Shown here piece after piece: positions 63,255 to 64,000 of a stretch of DNA of 64,000 bases. The notes beneath the pieces are model-generated. The model saw nothing but the letters and a program-made list of their open reading frames with translations. It did not search any database and was not told the DNA's origin. Every line of letters starts with the position of its first letter. Positions within the stretch are counted from its first letter, which is position 1. The DNA is from Luteimonas granuli (GTDB taxonomy: Bacteria; Pseudomonadota; Gammaproteobacteria; Xanthomonadales; Xanthomonadaceae). The translations under genes were made by a program, and so were the position numbers. The stretch is from contig NZ_CP042218.1 of NCBI RefSeq assembly GCF_007795095.1, positions 620,001-684,000 of the forward strand, in the 5' to 3' direction.

Positions 63255-64000
63255 ATGAAACTTTTCATGCTCCCCGTCATCCTGGGTGCGGCCTGCTGCC
63301 TGCCTGCGCGCGCCGAGATTCCGCTCGGAACGGTGGCCGGCTCGGACCTGGCGTTCGAGGGGATGTTCCAGGTCGACGGCTACCGGTTCGACAACGACGT
63401 CCTCGATCTTGACGGCCGCGCCGACGGCCGCGACCGCGCCACCGGCGTCCGTCGCCTCGAACTCGTGCTCAAGGGCAGCGGGCCCCGCGGACTGTCCTGG
63501 GTGCTGGGCTACGACGCCGAGAACGAGAGCTATCTCGACAACAACCTGTCCTGGAGCTTCGGCGGCGACGGCGCGGCGACCCATACGCTGCTGGTCGGCC
63601 AGTCGAAGCAGCCCAACAGCATGGAAGAGCTGTCCTCGAGCAGGAACAACGACTTCATCGCCAAGGCGGCCGCCACCGGCACCTATGCCGTCGGGCGCCG
63701 CCTGGGTGCGTCCTGGAGCTACGACGCCGGCAGCCACGGAGCCACGGCGGGATGGTTCGGCCGCAACCTCGACAATGAGGTGCACGGAGCAGGCTACGGC
63801 CTGCGCACCTGGTGGGCGCCGGTGAAGGGCGACGGCCGTGTGCTCCACCTGGGCCTGAGCCACGTCGGCCGTGACACCGAGGACGACCGGCTGCGCCTGC
63901 GCGCGCGCCCCAACGCCGACTTCGCGCAGCGCCTGGTCGACAGCGGCACCCTGTCCGACGTCGACCGCCTGGCGACCACGGGCGTCGAAGCACTGTGGAT
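63255..64000 (+). CDS. OprP/OprO-type porin, N-terminal part (runs off the window)
   Basis: The 248 codons seen encode a signal peptide (LFMLPVILGAACCLPARA) and the start of a beta-barrel. The pattern GVRRLELVLKGSGPRGLSWVLGYDAENESYLDNNLSW followed by LLVGQSKQPNSMEELSSSRNNDFIAKA resembles the phosphate-selective porin O and P family (there GQ.K.P...EEL.SS). The family includes pyrophosphate/phosphate channels, but members also carry other ligands. It begins 76 bp after gspN. No stop is reached before base 64000. Confidence 0.8.
   Translation, partial: MKLFMLPVILGAACCLPARAEIPLGTVAGSDLAFEGMFQVDGYRFDNDVLDLDGRADGRDRATGVRRLELVLKGSGPRGLSWVLGYDAENESYLDNNLSWSFGGDGAATHTLLVGQSKQPNSMEELSSSRNNDFIAKAAATGTYAVGRRLGASWSYDAGSHGATAGWFGRNLDNEVHGAGYGLRTWWAPVKGDGRVLHLGLSHVGRDTEDDRLRLRARPNADFAQRLVDSGTLSDVDRLATTGVEALW

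Overview
The window is very GC-rich DNA from a gammaproteobacterium, most likely of the Xanthomonadaceae (Lysobacter, Luteimonas or Xanthomonas relatives). Pointers are the alaS-recX-recA-lexA-pncC neighbourhood, a lexA operator of the Xanthomonas type (TTAGTAGTAATACTACCAA), a fused moaC/moaB gene, REP-like palindromes of the GGAGCGGCT..AGCCGC kind, and a complete Xcs-type (gspC to gspN) secretion cluster next to a lipoprotein/TonB-receptor pair. No insertion sequence, prophage, CRISPR array or rRNA was seen. No stretch above 300 bp lacks a gene.

Layout. (1) 1-5466, minus strand: start of alaS, recX, recA, lexA, ubiB-like kinase, pncC. (2) 5594-9910: an orphan TonB-dependent receptor (minus) and a divergent globin-coupled diguanylate cyclase (plus). 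(3) 9964-13759: mutS, a MOSC protein, hslR. (4) 13938-18352, minus: rplS-trmD-rimM-rpsP, then a frameshifted class IV aminotransferase gene (pabC-like) and ffh. (5) 18540-23003, minus: molybdenum cofactor operon moaA-moaCB-moeA-moaD-moaE plus a small unknown gene, bordered by REP-like repeats. (6) 23222-34085: ypjD, radA, a broken acyltransferase gene, tRNA-Thr(CGT), ispH, lspA, ileS, ribF, murJ. (7) 34196-36414: rpsT (plus), then obgE, rpmA, rplU (minus). (8) 36683-47566: uvrA, a thioesterase, a copper chaperone, two crotonase-fold enzymes, rhodanese/Nudix/DUF1289, an FKBP isomerase, nth, a TonB-C-like protein, a 2OG-Fe(II) oxygenase. (9) 47830-64000, plus: a surface lipoprotein, a large TonB-dependent receptor, gspC-D-E-F-G-H-I-J-K-L-M-N and the start of an OprP/OprO-type porin.

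The last region is the most interesting. A Pho-box-like pair of CTGTCAT repeats lies ahead of the lipoprotein, and weaker versions lie ahead of gspC and the porin. With the porin family and the lipoprotein/receptor/secretion order (known from the phosphate-starvation lipoprotein ElpS of Caulobacter), this suggests one phosphate-limitation regulon: secrete, capture and import phosphate.

A second theme is broken reading frames. Five otherwise good genes (pabC-like, moaCB, acyltransferase, Nudix, gspN) each carry a single-base frameshift, at least three of them in short G/C runs. Sequencing or assembly error is the simplest explanation and should be excluded before calling pseudogenes.
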